Below, piece after piece: positions 49,186 through 58,064 of a stretch of DNA of 64,000 nt. The position numbers and the translations under genes were made by a program. Every line of letters starts with the position of its first letter. Within the stretch, counting starts at the first letter, position 1. The stretch covers positions 62,001 through 126,000 of the forward strand of contig NZ_BAAAQN010000009.1 of the NCBI RefSeq assembly GCF_039531695.1, read 5' to 3'. This DNA is from Catenulispora yoronensis. Its GTDB lineage: Bacteria; Actinomycetota; Actinomycetes; Streptomycetales; Catenulisporaceae. Below the pieces are notes generated by a model. It made no database searches. It was given only the letters and a program-made list of their open reading frames with translations, and was not told the DNA's origin.

Positions 49186-49195
49186 ACGACGAGGT

Positions 49196-49214
49196 TACCT
49201 TGAGGCTCAAGGTA
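49196..49214. promoter_or_regulatory. MarR operator 1
   Basis: TACCTTGAGGCTCAAGGTA, a perfect 9-bp dyad around one G, 10 bp upstream of the MarR start. Confidence 0.85.
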
Positions 49215-49218
49215 TAGT

Positions 49219-49237
49219 TGTCTTGAGCTTCGAGGTA
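49219..49237. promoter_or_regulatory. MarR operator 2 (imperfect)
   Basis: TGTCTTGAGCTTCGAGGTA, matching operator 1 at most positions; starts 23 bp after it (about two helix turns) and 29 bp before the SDR start. Confidence 0.7.
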
Positions 49238-49265
49238 AATTCTCGGCGGCGATCATGGGGAGAAG

Positions 49266-50090
49266 GTGGATCCGGTGACGAAGGTCTGGATGATCACGGG
49301 GGCGGGCGCGGGGCTGGGGCGGGCGATCGCCGAGCACGCACGGGGCCAAGGGCACACCGTCGTCGCCACCGCGCGCGACGTGAAGGCCGTCGAGGACTTC
49401 GACGACGCGCTGGTGCTGGACGTGCACGACCCCTCTTCCGTCGAAGCCGCGGTCGCGGAGGCGGTCCGGCGGCACGGACGCATCGACGTGCTGGTCAACA
49501 ACGCCGGCCACGGACTCGTCGGCGCGGTCGAGGAATTGGCCGACGCCGACCTGCGCGCCGTGCTGGAGACCAACGTCTTCGGCGTGCTGCGCGCCACCCG
49601 CGCCGTGCTGCCCCACATGCGTGAGCAGCGCTCGGGCCACATCGTGCAGATGTCCTCGGTCGGCGGCCAGGTCGCGAACCCCGGGCACGCGGCCTACGCG
49701 ACCGCCAAGTTCGCGCTGGAAGGGCTCTCCGAATCGCTCAGCGCCGAAGTGGCGCCGTGGGGGATCCGCGTGACGCTCGTCGAGCCCGGCCCGTTCCGGA
49801 CGGACTTCGCGGGGCGGTCGATGCGGTACGCGGAGCCGATCCCCGCGTACCACGACTCACCTGCCGGGCAGTTGCGTGGCCGGTTCGCGTCCCAGGACGG
49901 CAATCAGCCCAACGATCCGGTCCGGGCCGCGGAGGAGATCTTCCTGGCGGTCGAGGATCCGGCCTCGCCGCTGCGGCTGCCGCTTGGTCCGGAGGCGATC
50001 GACAAGATCCGGACCAAGCTCACCAAGCAGCTCGCAGACCTCGAAAGCTTGCCCGCGCATGTCCGCGAGACGGGTTATTCAGCCTCCTGA
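49266..50090 (+). CDS. Short-chain dehydrogenase/reductase
   Basis: 274 residues. Rossmann motif ITGAGAGLGRAIAEHA, NNAGHG, catalytic Ser in MSSVGG and YATAK, then PGPFRTDF. A classical SDR oxidoreductase, active-site residues intact. GTG at 49266 or 49275 may be the start. Controlled, most likely, by the divergent MarR regulator; substrate unknown, often a xenobiotic carbonyl in such pairs. Confidence 0.93.
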   Translation: MDPVTKVWMITGAGAGLGRAIAEHARGQGHTVVATARDVKAVEDFDDALVLDVHDPSSVEAAVAEAVRRHGRIDVLVNNAGHGLVGAVEELADADLRAVLETNVFGVLRATRAVLPHMREQRSGHIVQMSSVGGQVANPGHAAYATAKFALEGLSESLSAEVAPWGIRVTLVEPGPFRTDFAGRSMRYAEPIPAYHDSPAGQLRGRFASQDGNQPNDPVRAAEEIFLAVEDPASPLRLPLGPEAIDKIRTKLTKQLADLESLPAHVRETGYSAS

Positions 50091-50106
50091 GTCGCGGCTC
50101 CGGCGG

Positions 50107-51585
50107 TCAGTGAAAGGGCTCGAACACGTCGGTGTAGACGTCGGAGGGATGGTTCGGCGCGTCGAGCGTCGCGACGAACGCCACCCGGACCCCGAACAGT
50201 CCGGACGGAGCCAGCCCTTCGTAGACGCCGATGTAGTGCCCGCTGGGTGAGGGGGCCTGGAGGAAGTCGAAGTCCGGGGCGATCTGCCGCTCGGTCGGAT
50301 GGTCCAGGTCGCCGAAGGGGAAGGTCTCCAGCCAGGTCGACGTCGGCAGCGTGGTCGTGTTGCCCGGCGCGAGGTGGCGCAGGTCGTAATACAGGGCACT
50401 GAGGGTCCCGGTCGGTCCGACGGTGATCGACGGGGTGTAGGCCGGGCTGTTCGGATCCTGGCTGATCCGCTTCGGCGCCGACCATGTGGTGCCGCCGTCC
50501 GTGGACTTGGCCAGTTCGGCCTGGTCGACCTTCCCGCCGGTGAAGTCCGCGCCCTCGAAGGCCACATACAGCGTCCCGGTCACCGGGTCGACCGCGGCGC
50601 TGTTCAAGCCTTCACTGGTGAGCAGCCGCTGCGCCGGGTCGTTCGGGTCGGTGTCGGCCACGAACGGCGAGCCGACGATCCGCTGCGGGGCGGTCCAGGT
50701 CGCGCCGCCGTCGTCGGACCGGATCGAGGCGTAGAAGTCGTTGTCCAGGCTGGTGAACGAACGGTCCAGGAAGACGTCGTACAGCCGGCCGGTCCTCGGG
50801 TCGATGACGATGTGGTTCCCGAGCGTCCCGGTCATCGGCGTGTCGGTGTGCCCGATGACCTGCGGAGTGCTCCAGGTCCGGCCGTGGTCGTGGGTGATCG
50901 AGAGCTCGGCGGGGTCGGTGATCGGCCCGCCGGCCGGCGCGTCGGCCTGGTCCGCGACGAGGTAGGCGGTGCCCGGCCGGGTCGGGTCCGCGGTCACCGT
51001 CGCCTCGCCGGCCTCGGCGGGCGGGAAGGTGGAACCGCGCAGCGACTGCGCGAACTTCCACGTCGCGCCGCCGTCGAGGCTGCTCGCCGCTCCGATGGCG
51101 GAGTGCCCGGTGGTGAAGTCGATCTCGGTCGTGGTGGCGTAGACGGCCCCGTCCGGACCCCAGCTGAGCCACGGGAGATCCTCCCGGCCCACCGTCGGTG
51201 AGACCGACGCGGCCCCGGCGCAGGCCCCGAAGGGCAGCACGCCTTCGGTGAAGTGAACGCCGTCGCGTGTGAACGCGTAGACGTCGGCCCTCGCCCCGCC
51301 GGGGGCGGACCAGCTGTCCTGCGCCCAGGCGACGACGGACTGCCGCGGGTCGCGCGGATTGACGGCGACGACCGGCGACTCGGTCGAGTGCGGGGCCACC
51401 TGGCCGGGACCGGCCGCTCCGGGGCCGGTGGTGCAGCCGGCGACCGGGTCGTCGGCCGAGAGGCGTTGCAAGGGGCCTGATTTGCCACCGGCGGCGGCGT
51501 AGGCGGCCGGGGCGGTGAGGACGGTCAGCGCGGCGGCGACGGCCGCCAGTCCTCTTCTGGTTCCGCGGATGGATGCAGGACGCAT
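50107..51585 (-). CDS. Secreted BNR/sialidase-like beta-propeller protein
   Basis: 492 residues. Signal peptide MRPASIRGTRRGLAAVAAAL to TAPAAYAAAGG. At least four Asp-boxes (SxDxGxTW): SLDGGATWK, THDHGRTWS, SDDGGATWT, STDGGTTWS. The propeller fold is shared by sialidases and other exo-acting glycosidases, but the sialidase Arg triad and nucleophile Tyr cannot be recognised, so activity is open. Extracellular. Its upstream neighbour on the same strand ends in a strong terminator. Confidence 0.85.
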   Translation of the reverse strand: MRPASIRGTRRGLAAVAAALTVLTAPAAYAAAGGKSGPLQRLSADDPVAGCTTGPGAAGPGQVAPHSTESPVVAVNPRDPRQSVVAWAQDSWSAPGGARADVYAFTRDGVHFTEGVLPFGACAGAASVSPTVGREDLPWLSWGPDGAVYATTTEIDFTTGHSAIGAASSLDGGATWKFAQSLRGSTFPPAEAGEATVTADPTRPGTAYLVADQADAPAGGPITDPAELSITHDHGRTWSTPQVIGHTDTPMTGTLGNHIVIDPRTGRLYDVFLDRSFTSLDNDFYASIRSDDGGATWTAPQRIVGSPFVADTDPNDPAQRLLTSEGLNSAAVDPVTGTLYVAFEGADFTGGKVDQAELAKSTDGGTTWSAPKRISQDPNSPAYTPSITVGPTGTLSALYYDLRHLAPGNTTTLPTSTWLETFPFGDLDHPTERQIAPDFDFLQAPSPSGHYIGVYEGLAPSGLFGVRVAFVATLDAPNHPSDVYTDVFEPFH

Positions 51586-51680
51586 GGTCGCTCCATGGAG
51601 AGAAGATTCCGATCGGCGAGGAACTCACCGAGTCAGTAGTCTGATACGCACCGGGTTACACGGCGGGCTTCCAGGAGACC

Positions 51681-51712
51681 AGAAGGGCGGGCCCGCTCGG
51701 GCCCGCCCTTCT
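51681..51712 (-). terminator. Terminator after the PQQ-propeller gene
   Basis: Perfect 15-bp stem AGAAGGGCGGGCCCG (51681-51695)/CGGGCCCGCCCTTCT (51698-51712), 2-base gap. Symmetric; it lies between two minus-strand genes, so it serves the one upstream (51768-53414). Confidence 0.85.
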
Positions 51713-51767
51713 CCTGACCTTCTCATCTTGACGCTCGCGCGCCCGGCGGCCTTACGGCTCGGCGGCC

Positions 51768-53414
51768 TTACGGCCCGGCGGCCGCGATCGGCGGCGTCCT
51801 CCCCGTCCCGTTCTCCGACAGATAGACGTAGTGGCCGCCGACGGCCACCATCGCGTCGTCGGGCCAGGGGCTCATGCCCGTGGCCGCCTCCAGGTAGTTG
51901 CCGAGGACGGCGCCGGTATCGGGGTTCAGCCGCAACAGCCGTTTGTCCGTGGCGGCGACCACCGAGGTTCCGTCCGAGGCGAGGGCGAACACGCTTTCCG
52001 AGCTGCCCTTGGTGCTGCCGCCGCGGGGGTCGACGGTCCAGATCCGGCGGCCGGTCGCGAGGGAGTAGGCCGAGACCCGGCCGCCGGAGGTGTTGCCGGG
52101 CAGCGTCGCCGGGACGATCAGGGTGTCGCCGGAGACCACGAACGTCGGGCTGACCGCGACCTGCAACGCGCCGCTCGCCACGTCCTCGTCGGGGCCGGAC
52201 ACCGGGATCACGGTCCGCTGTGTGCCGACGTTGTTGTAGGACACGATGACGTCCTGGCCCCGGCTGCCCACCTCGTCCAGGTGGACCACCGCCGGGTCGG
52301 CCGAGAGGAACTCAGGGCCCGACTTCCACTTGCCGTTGAACGGCGGCTTCGCCTGCCACAGCAGCTTGCCGGTGGTGGTGTCCAGCGACAGCAGCTTGCC
52401 GCCGGCGTCGCCGCAGTCGATGCCGACCAGCGTGCTCGTCTTCGCCGCCAGCAGTCCGGTCGAGGAGCACCCGTCGCCGATCGGCGTCTGCCAGAGCAGG
52501 TTGCCGGTGCGCAGGTTGAAGGCCTTGACGTCGACGTCCTCCAGGACCACGGCGACGCCGGGGACCGGGGAGAGCACGTCGATGGTGACGCCGGAGCCCA
52601 TCGCCACGTCCTGCGTGACCCGGTCGGTGTGCCACAGCTCCTTGCCCGTCGTCATGTCCACGGCGACGACGCCGGAGCACTTCTGGCCGTCGGGCGCGTA
52701 GGAGAGCAGGCCCACGCCGTCGGCGACGTCGCGGCTCATCGAGCACAGCGCGTCCTCGCCGGGGAACGACAGCGTCCAGCGGGTGGCGCCGGTCGCGGCG
52801 TCGTAGGCGATCGCCTTGTCGGTGCGGACGCGCACCACCGCGCCGTCCTGAGTGGCCCAGTGCCCCTCGCTCCTGACGTTCGACGGCCGGTCCGACGAGG
52901 CGGCCCACAGCTTGTGGAGGGAGGCCGGCGCGGCCGGGGTCTTCGGCCCGGCGGCCGAGACCTTCCACTCGCCGGTGCGCAGCCAGTGGTAGCCGGCCAG
53001 GCCCGGCGCCGTGCCCAGCACCATGCCCGCCACGAACACCGAGTTGGCCAGCAGCCGCCGGCGGCTCCAGGCCTTGGCGGCGACCACGAAGGCGGCGATC
53101 GCGGTGCCGATCCCGGCGAAGGTCCACAGGAACGCCAGCAGGAGCACCGGGGTCAGGCCCCGGGGGCAGGGCCGCAGGTAGACGCTCCCGCTGCCGCACC
53201 GTCCGCCGGCCTCGTCCACCAGCGCGCCCCAGCCCAGGACGTGGAACAGGATTGCCCAGTCCACGATCACTCCGGCCAGCAGCAGGAGGACCACCGCTCG
53301 CACGACGGCCTTCGGACTCGTGAACTCCGGCCGTCCGACGACGTCCTTGATGCCCCAGTGTTCGAAGCCCTCTGGGATCTTGTCCTGCACCACTTCGCTA
53401 TCTCCCCCCAACAA
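51768..53414 (-). CDS. Membrane-anchored PQQ-like beta-propeller protein
   Basis: 548 residues. Three membrane segments in the first 140 (VVRAVVLLLLAGVIVDWAILF, TPVLLLAFLWTFAGIGTAIAAFVVAA, LANSVFVAGMVLGTAPGLAG), then an extracytoplasmic propeller with repeated blade endings: YDAATGATRWTLSF, VDMTTGKELWH, FNLRTGNLLWQT, LDTTTGKLLWQ, YSLATGRRIWTV, LNPDTGAVLG. Such PQQ-repeat proteins often bind ligands or scaffold partners rather than use PQQ. The first Met is a non-ATG start at 53414; a GTG at 53393 is an alternative. Confidence 0.85.
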   Translation of the reverse strand: MLGGDSEVVQDKIPEGFEHWGIKDVVGRPEFTSPKAVVRAVVLLLLAGVIVDWAILFHVLGWGALVDEAGGRCGSGSVYLRPCPRGLTPVLLLAFLWTFAGIGTAIAAFVVAAKAWSRRRLLANSVFVAGMVLGTAPGLAGYHWLRTGEWKVSAAGPKTPAAPASLHKLWAASSDRPSNVRSEGHWATQDGAVVRVRTDKAIAYDAATGATRWTLSFPGEDALCSMSRDVADGVGLLSYAPDGQKCSGVVAVDMTTGKELWHTDRVTQDVAMGSGVTIDVLSPVPGVAVVLEDVDVKAFNLRTGNLLWQTPIGDGCSSTGLLAAKTSTLVGIDCGDAGGKLLSLDTTTGKLLWQAKPPFNGKWKSGPEFLSADPAVVHLDEVGSRGQDVIVSYNNVGTQRTVIPVSGPDEDVASGALQVAVSPTFVVSGDTLIVPATLPGNTSGGRVSAYSLATGRRIWTVDPRGGSTKGSSESVFALASDGTSVVAATDKRLLRLNPDTGAVLGNYLEAATGMSPWPDDAMVAVGGHYVYLSENGTGRTPPIAAAGP

Positions 53415-53644
53415 CCTGTCTCCGAGGCTCGTCGAGCGCTCAGAAGTCTCTGAGCGTGACTGTAGCGCCAGACTCCGCGCGTCACCTTCGGTACTGACCC
53501 GATAAATACCGGACGGCTTGTGGACCGTGAATAAGAATTCTGCGACAATCGCAACTACCGGAAAGTTTCCTCATACGGGGGAGGAACTCCGTTGTACGGG
53601 TATGCGCGGAAACCCCTTCCTCGGGTGATGCGAAGGAGGGGTCG

Positions 53645-54295
53645 ATGAAACACGGTAAGCGGGTTCTGGCCAAGGGCATGATTCCCCTGCTGCTGGGGGT
53701 GGCGAGTGTGGTTCCCCTGCAGCAGGCGGTGAATGCCGCTCCGGTCCATTCGGCGGCGGCGGACAGCGGTGACGCGGCCAAGGCCGCGCGCGGGTTGGAG
53801 CTGGCTCGGCAACTGGCGGCGGCGAAGGATCCGGCGGCGACGTACGCCGGTCTGAACAGTGCGGATCGGGACGCGACCGACTACGTCACCAAGCCCGCCA
53901 AGACGGTGACGCTGGTGCAGACCTCAGGCAAGCCGGCGGCGGCCGCCGTCCAGCCCGACTTCGCCGGCTGCTGGGACGACTACGCGAAGTGGGAGGAGGA
54001 CTCGGTCTACGGGAACGCCCTTTTCACTTGGTGGCTGGGCAGTGAGGTCTGCGTCAGCGGCGGTTCGGTCTACAGTGTCCGGATTTACGACGCCGGCGCC
54101 GAGACCGACACTCCGACGTGGGCACAGAACGGGAATCCGGTGCTGTCGAAGAAGAACGTCTATTGGGAAGGCCGGGCGCTCGAGAACATCGACATGCGGC
54201 AGTTCTTCCAGGACTACCACTACTGCGCACAGAATCGTCAGAACGCTGACGGCAATCACTATCTGAACAGTTCGAACTGCAACATCGACTCCTGA
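53645..54295 (+). CDS. Secreted four-Cys protein, paralogue A
   Basis: 216 residues with signal peptide MKHGKRVLAKGMIPLLLGVA to AVNAAPVHS. Mature part: ARQLAAAKDPAATYAGLNSA, then CWDDYAKWEEDSVYGNALFT, EVCVSGGSV, and a C-terminal YHYCAQNRQNADGNHY ending NCNIDS. Four Cys, probably two disulfides. Clearly paralogous to the protein at 56875-57519 (same block order, same C-terminal CxxNRQN motif). No known family recognised. GCGAAGGAGG lies before the ATG. Confidence 0.85.
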   Translation: MKHGKRVLAKGMIPLLLGVASVVPLQQAVNAAPVHSAAADSGDAAKAARGLELARQLAAAKDPAATYAGLNSADRDATDYVTKPAKTVTLVQTSGKPAAAAVQPDFAGCWDDYAKWEEDSVYGNALFTWWLGSEVCVSGGSVYSVRIYDAGAETDTPTWAQNGNPVLSKKNVYWEGRALENIDMRQFFQDYHYCAQNRQNADGNHYLNSSNCNIDS

Positions 54296-54333
54296 GTCTT
54301 CAGGGACTCTCGGGACTCCCATCCCATGGGGTG

Positions 54334-54374
54334 ACGGACCTATCGGCGGCGGAATCGCTCGCCGGTAGGTCCGT
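54334..54374. terminator. Bidirectional terminator between convergent secreted-protein genes
   Basis: 15-bp stem ACGGACCTATCGGCG (54334-54348)/CGCCGGTAGGTCCGT (54360-54374) with one G-U, 11-nt loop, followed by CTCGTT. Confidence 0.75.
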
Positions 54375-54437
54375 CTCGTTGGCCGGGGCCGGTTTCGGCC
54401 CTGGCGCGATCAGCTAGGCACGGTCAGTCCGACACGG

Positions 54438-55430
54438 TCAGTCCGCTTCGGCGCGCCGCCGAGGACGCCGGAACACGAGGACACCCAGCGCGATCAACAC
54501 GATCGCCGCGCCCGCGGTCGCGTAGGCGACAGTGTGTGACGTCTTCTTCTCCACGTTGATGGACAGATCGGTCCCGCCCAGCGCGTCCTGAGTGGCGGTG
54601 CTCACGGTGACGTGCACGGTGTGGGCACCGGGCGTGCGGGCCAGCAGCTTGAGATCGGCCGCCGACTCGGTGACCAGTTGCGGGACCCGCACCACGCCGC
54701 CGTCCTCGATCGTCACGTCGGGATCGGTGGAGGAGACCGTCAGCGAGACGTCCTTGACCGTTCCGGTCCCGTCGTTGTGGACCGTCAGGGGGACGGTCAG
54801 CGTCGAGCCCGCCGCACCGCTGATGGTGGCCGGTGCCGTGAGGTGGACCCGGTCGGGGGACTTGTTCGTCTTCTCGATGCACGTGTCGTCGAAGATCCGC
54901 AGGTGCTCGACCTTCGCGCCGCCGAACGTCGAGATCTTGAAGGCGATGGGGTTCGGGCCCGGCTTGACGCCCGCGTCCCGCATGTAGTTGGCGACGTCCA
55001 CCTCGATGGGGCCGCTCGCCACATGCCCGGTCTGGGTCCGCTCGGCGATGGACGTCGCACCCCAGTCGATCCCGCCTCCGTCCGCGGTCGTGTAGACGAC
55101 CTGGGACGCGTCGGCGCCGTCGGTGCCCGCGGTGAGGGTCGCGCCGCTGCCGGCGTCGCCGGGTTGCAGGGTCACCGCGGCGTGCAGGTGGATGACGTAC
55201 CAAGTGGCCGGCCCTTGGGAGGCGCCGGCCGGGAACGTGATCTGCGGCCCGGGGATCTCGCGCGAGCTGGTGATCTCGTCGCTGATGTCGATGCTCGACG
55301 CGCCCAAGTCGTGCAGCGTGGTGCAGGAGGCTGGTGGAACGGCGGCGGAGCTCCGGGCTGGAGCCGCCTGGACGGCCGGAGTCATGAGCAGGGCCAGTAC
55401 GCCCGCGGTGATCGCGGCTGGGATCTGCAC
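54438..55430 (-). CDS. Surface protein with C-terminal membrane anchor (CARDB/Ig-like)
   Basis: 330 residues. Signal peptide MQIPAAITAGVLALLMTPAV to QA; N-terminal domain with YVIHLHAAVTLQPGDAGSG and Cys pair (SCTTL / DTCIEK); then an Ig-like/CARDB-type region (LTVPLTVHNDGTGTVKDVSLTV) and a C-terminal anchor: hydrophobic AYATAGAAIVLIALGVLVF followed by RRPRRRAEAD. No LPXTG, so it is a tail-anchored surface protein rather than a sortase substrate. Probably presents the N-terminal domain at the cell surface. Shares the cluster with small secreted proteins. Confidence 0.82.
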   Translation of the reverse strand: MQIPAAITAGVLALLMTPAVQAAPARSSAAVPPASCTTLHDLGASSIDISDEITSSREIPGPQITFPAGASQGPATWYVIHLHAAVTLQPGDAGSGATLTAGTDGADASQVVYTTADGGGIDWGATSIAERTQTGHVASGPIEVDVANYMRDAGVKPGPNPIAFKISTFGGAKVEHLRIFDDTCIEKTNKSPDRVHLTAPATISGAAGSTLTVPLTVHNDGTGTVKDVSLTVSSTDPDVTIEDGGVVRVPQLVTESAADLKLLARTPGAHTVHVTVSTATQDALGGTDLSINVEKKTSHTVAYATAGAAIVLIALGVLVFRRPRRRAEAD

Positions 55431-55512
55431 GGTTCGGAGGACCTCCGTTTCGGACCTGGTCGGACGCCCGCGACGGGGCGGCCGGAACCGGCCGCCCCGT
55501 CACAGAGCCCTG

Positions 55513-56193
55513 TCACATGTGGATCCAGCTGGCCCAACCGGTGTTGTCCCAGCGCTTGCCGTGCGCGTCGGTGCCCTCCTGGGTGTTGCTCAGACCCCAG
55601 TAGTCGTCGTTGACGGCGTAGCCCGCGTTGCGGAACGCCCCCGAGAACACGTGCTTGGAGGTCTCGTCCTCCTCCGAGTAGCCGCCGCAGTTCTCGTAGT
55701 GGTCGTTGTGCGTGCTGGCGACCACGTAGAAGCCGATGGACGAGTCGTAACTGGAGTACACGTTCCGTGCGTACTGCCGCATGTGGTACGAGTCCGGCCA
55801 GGTACAGCCGCTGCCCTGCTTCTCGCCGGTCGACATGTCCCACTGGCCGATGTCGGAGATGAAGCCGTACTGGCCGCTGCCGGAGCCGTTGAACCCCGCC
55901 TTGTTGACCACGCTGCGCAGCGCCGGGATGTTCGCCCCGCCGCCGGAGAAGACCAGGTCGATGCCCCAGTCGATGTTGGACGACACGCCGCTGGTGCTGT
56001 GGAAGTCGTAGTTGTAGAAGGTGTTGCCGCCGCCGCCGAAGTAGATGTTGACGACGTTCGGCGCGTTGATGTCCGCCGAGGCCGACGGCGCCGCCGTCAG
56101 CGCGGTGCCGAGGACCAGCGCGGTCGCGGTCGCCGCCGCGATCCGGCGGGTCCGCCGGGTCTGCCGGGTCCGCCCGGCGTTCTTCATGGTCAT
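55513..56193 (-). CDS. Secreted protein, unknown (Tyr/Gly/Asn-rich)
   Basis: 226 residues from the ATG at 56193 (AAAGGAA upstream). Arg-rich n-region, signal peptide ending APSASADI. Mature part begins NAPNVVNIYFGGGGNTFYNY and has VFSGGGANIPALRSVVN, YNVYSS-like, GFYVVASTHNDHYENCGGYS and a C-terminal WDNTGWASWIHM. Two Cys (GCTW, NCGGY). The 'STHNDHYENCGGYS' region suggests a surface with metal or glycan-binding potential, but no family is recognised. Second gene of a minus-strand group of secreted proteins. Confidence 0.8.
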   Translation of the reverse strand: MTMKNAGRTRQTRRTRRIAAATATALVLGTALTAAPSASADINAPNVVNIYFGGGGNTFYNYDFHSTSGVSSNIDWGIDLVFSGGGANIPALRSVVNKAGFNGSGSGQYGFISDIGQWDMSTGEKQGSGCTWPDSYHMRQYARNVYSSYDSSIGFYVVASTHNDHYENCGGYSEEDETSKHVFSGAFRNAGYAVNDDYWGLSNTQEGTDAHGKRWDNTGWASWIHM

Positions 56194-56240
56194 GGCAAGG
56201 GTTCCTTTCCCGGGTCGGTCTGAGGAGGGCTGGACGCTGC

Positions 56241-56789
56241 TCACGGGCCGGTGTATCCGGGCGGCGCCACGACCACGGTCTTGGCCCCGGGGACGGCCAG
56301 CGGCTGGTAGCCGGCGACGGTCCCGGTCCGGGCGTCGACGTAGACCAGCAGTCCGGCGACGGCGTCGGCCCGCAGCGGGGAGTCGACCGTGCGGTAGCCC
56401 TTGGCCGAGGCGACGTCGGCGTCCGCGAAGGACACCGCCGGGTGGTGCGCGGGCAGGCTGACCGGGCTGCTGAAGGTGAGCTCGACGACCGAGCCGACGG
56501 TCGACCAGTCGGTCGCCTTCGAACCGGACACCTGGGACTTCTGCGAAGCCAGCAGCTGCTTGATGCCGGGGTCCGCGGTGGCGGTGGCGATCGCGGCCTG
56601 CTGGGCCGCGGTCGCCACATACGGCTTCGCGGCGGCGGGCCCGCCGCCGGCCACGGCCTTGACCGACGGCACCTGCGGCTGCGAAGGCGTGCCGCTGCTG
56701 GCCGCCGCGAACGTCGTCGAACCGACGAGGATCACGCCGCCGGCCAGTACGAGAAGCGCGCCGGCGGTCCGGTGGATGGAGACGTGCAT
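56241..56789 (-). CDS. Secreted protein, unknown
   Basis: 182 residues from the ATG at 56789 (GGGAGGG upstream). MHVSIHRTAGALLVLAGGVI and so on is a signal peptide ending near SGT. Mature part: AAQQAAIATATADPGIKQLL, KATDWSTVGSVVELTFSSPV, then a C-terminal LVYVDARTGTVAGYQPLAVP with a PPGY end, which looks like a small PepSY-like or beta-rich module. No Cys. 47 bp upstream of the next gene on the same strand, so likely in one operon with it. Confidence 0.78.
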   Translation of the reverse strand: MHVSIHRTAGALLVLAGGVILVGSTTFAAASSGTPSQPQVPSVKAVAGGGPAAAKPYVATAAQQAAIATATADPGIKQLLASQKSQVSGSKATDWSTVGSVVELTFSSPVSLPAHHPAVSFADADVASAKGYRTVDSPLRADAVAGLLVYVDARTGTVAGYQPLAVPGAKTVVVAPPGYTGP

Positions 56790-56874
56790 GGTCCCTCCCT
56801 GGTGCTTGGGCTGGTGCTTGAGCGCGTTCATGGGAATGGGTTCCGGTCGCGCGGTGGGGTGCGCGCGACGCGGC

Positions 56875-57519
56875 TCAGGAGTTGACGTCACAGCTCGTCG
56901 AGTTCGCGTACACGCCGTAGTACTCGCCGTTCTGGCGGTTCTGGAGGCAGTAGCTGTAGTGGTCGACGAAGAAGTAGGCGAACTGGATCGACATCGCCGA
57001 CCGGCCCTCCCAGCCGGCGTTCTTCGTCCAGGCCTTCGGGTCCTGGCTGATCTCCCAGGCGTAGGTCCAGCCCGGGTACACCTTGCCGCCGGCGGTCGGG
57101 ACCCAGACGTCGGTGACCTGCCCGTTCGCGGCGCAGATGTCGCTGCGCAGCCAGAAGGCGTACAGCGCGTTCCCGGCCACGTTGGAGTAGACCATGTTCT
57201 GGTAGTCCTCCCAACAGTCGTTGTAGGACGCGGGCCGCATGACGCCGGCCGGACGGTTCGACGTCTTGGTGACCGACACCGAGACCGGCTTGAGGACGTA
57301 TTCGAGATCGGACTTGTCGGCGGCGTTCAGCGCCGCGTACGCGGCCCTGGGATCCTTGGCGGCCGAGACCCGCTGGGAGACGGCCATCCCCCGGTTGATC
57401 CTGGCCTGGTCCGGCCCGGCCGCCTTGGTCGCCGCCTGCGCGGTGGATGTCATCCCGACACCTACCAGCAGCAGGAGCAACGCCATCAGGTGAATCAGAA
57501 TTCTGCGTTGTTGTGCCAT
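56875..57519 (-). CDS. Secreted four-Cys protein, paralogue B
   Basis: 214 residues from the ATG at 57519 (GGGAGGAAG upstream). Signal peptide ends TAQAATKAA. Blocks shared with the protein at 53645: AAKDPRAAYAALNAAD (A: AAKDPAATYAGLNSAD), NDCWEDY...VAGNALYAFWLRSDIC (A: GCWDDY...VYGNALFTWWLGSEVC), and YSYCLQNRQN ending TSCDVNS (A: YHYCAQNRQN, NCNIDS). Four conserved Cys. First gene of the minus-strand secreted set, directly downstream of the small LuxR gene, which could control it. Confidence 0.85.
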   Translation of the reverse strand: MAQQRRILIHLMALLLLLVGVGMTSTAQAATKAAGPDQARINRGMAVSQRVSAAKDPRAAYAALNAADKSDLEYVLKPVSVSVTKTSNRPAGVMRPASYNDCWEDYQNMVYSNVAGNALYAFWLRSDICAANGQVTDVWVPTAGGKVYPGWTYAWEISQDPKAWTKNAGWEGRSAMSIQFAYFFVDHYSYCLQNRQNGEYYGVYANSTSCDVNS

Positions 57520-57587
57520 GGGCTTCCTCCCGTGAATGTCGTGCTGAGCCCGGCTCCTCGAACAAACCAGCAAAGGGCCTGTCCGGG

Positions 57588-57854
57588 CTATTGGCACTTG
57601 TGACAGGTGGCCGCGTGCAGCGCCCAGCCGACGACGATCGCGTTCGCGCGGGAGCCGACGGCGAGCTTCAGTTGGACATGTTCCAAGTGCGCCCGGGCGG
57701 TGCGCACCGTGACCCGCATGCGGCGGGCTATTTGCTCGTTTCCGTATCCGGCTCCCAGCAGGAGCAGGGCCTCGCGCTCACGAGGCGTCAGATTCTCGGT
57801 CCGCTCAAGCGCGCTGGGCATGTCGAGCGCGCAGAAGTCACTCACTGCTGTCAT
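57588..57854 (-). CDS. Stand-alone LuxR-type HTH protein
   Basis: 88 residues, GGGGAGGG upstream. LTPREREALLLLGAGYGNEQIARRMRVTVRTARAHLEHVQLKLAVGSRANAI is a complete LuxR/GerE HTH; there is almost nothing else. The C-terminus is ATCHKCQ, placing a CxxC pair at the end, which might bind metal or sense redox. 68 bp upstream of the secreted paralogue B gene on the same strand, so a likely operon member or regulator. Confidence 0.88.
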   Translation of the reverse strand: MTAVSDFCALDMPSALERTENLTPREREALLLLGAGYGNEQIARRMRVTVRTARAHLEHVQLKLAVGSRANAIVVGWALHAATCHKCQ

Positions 57855-58064
57855 GAACCCTCCCCGACTTGGGGTCGGCGGGTTGGGGCGGTGCGCTGGA
57901 TCCTGCCACGCCCCGCGCGCGCCCCGTCGGGCCGGTGCGGCCCATGTCCGGAAGCGGACAGCACCGCCGTTCCGCCGGTAAGGGGCGTATCATCGAGTAC
58001 TGAATCGGTCGGCGGGGGGTGCCGCATCGGACGCGGCCTGTCGGATCGTGGCGCGGGGGTTCTT

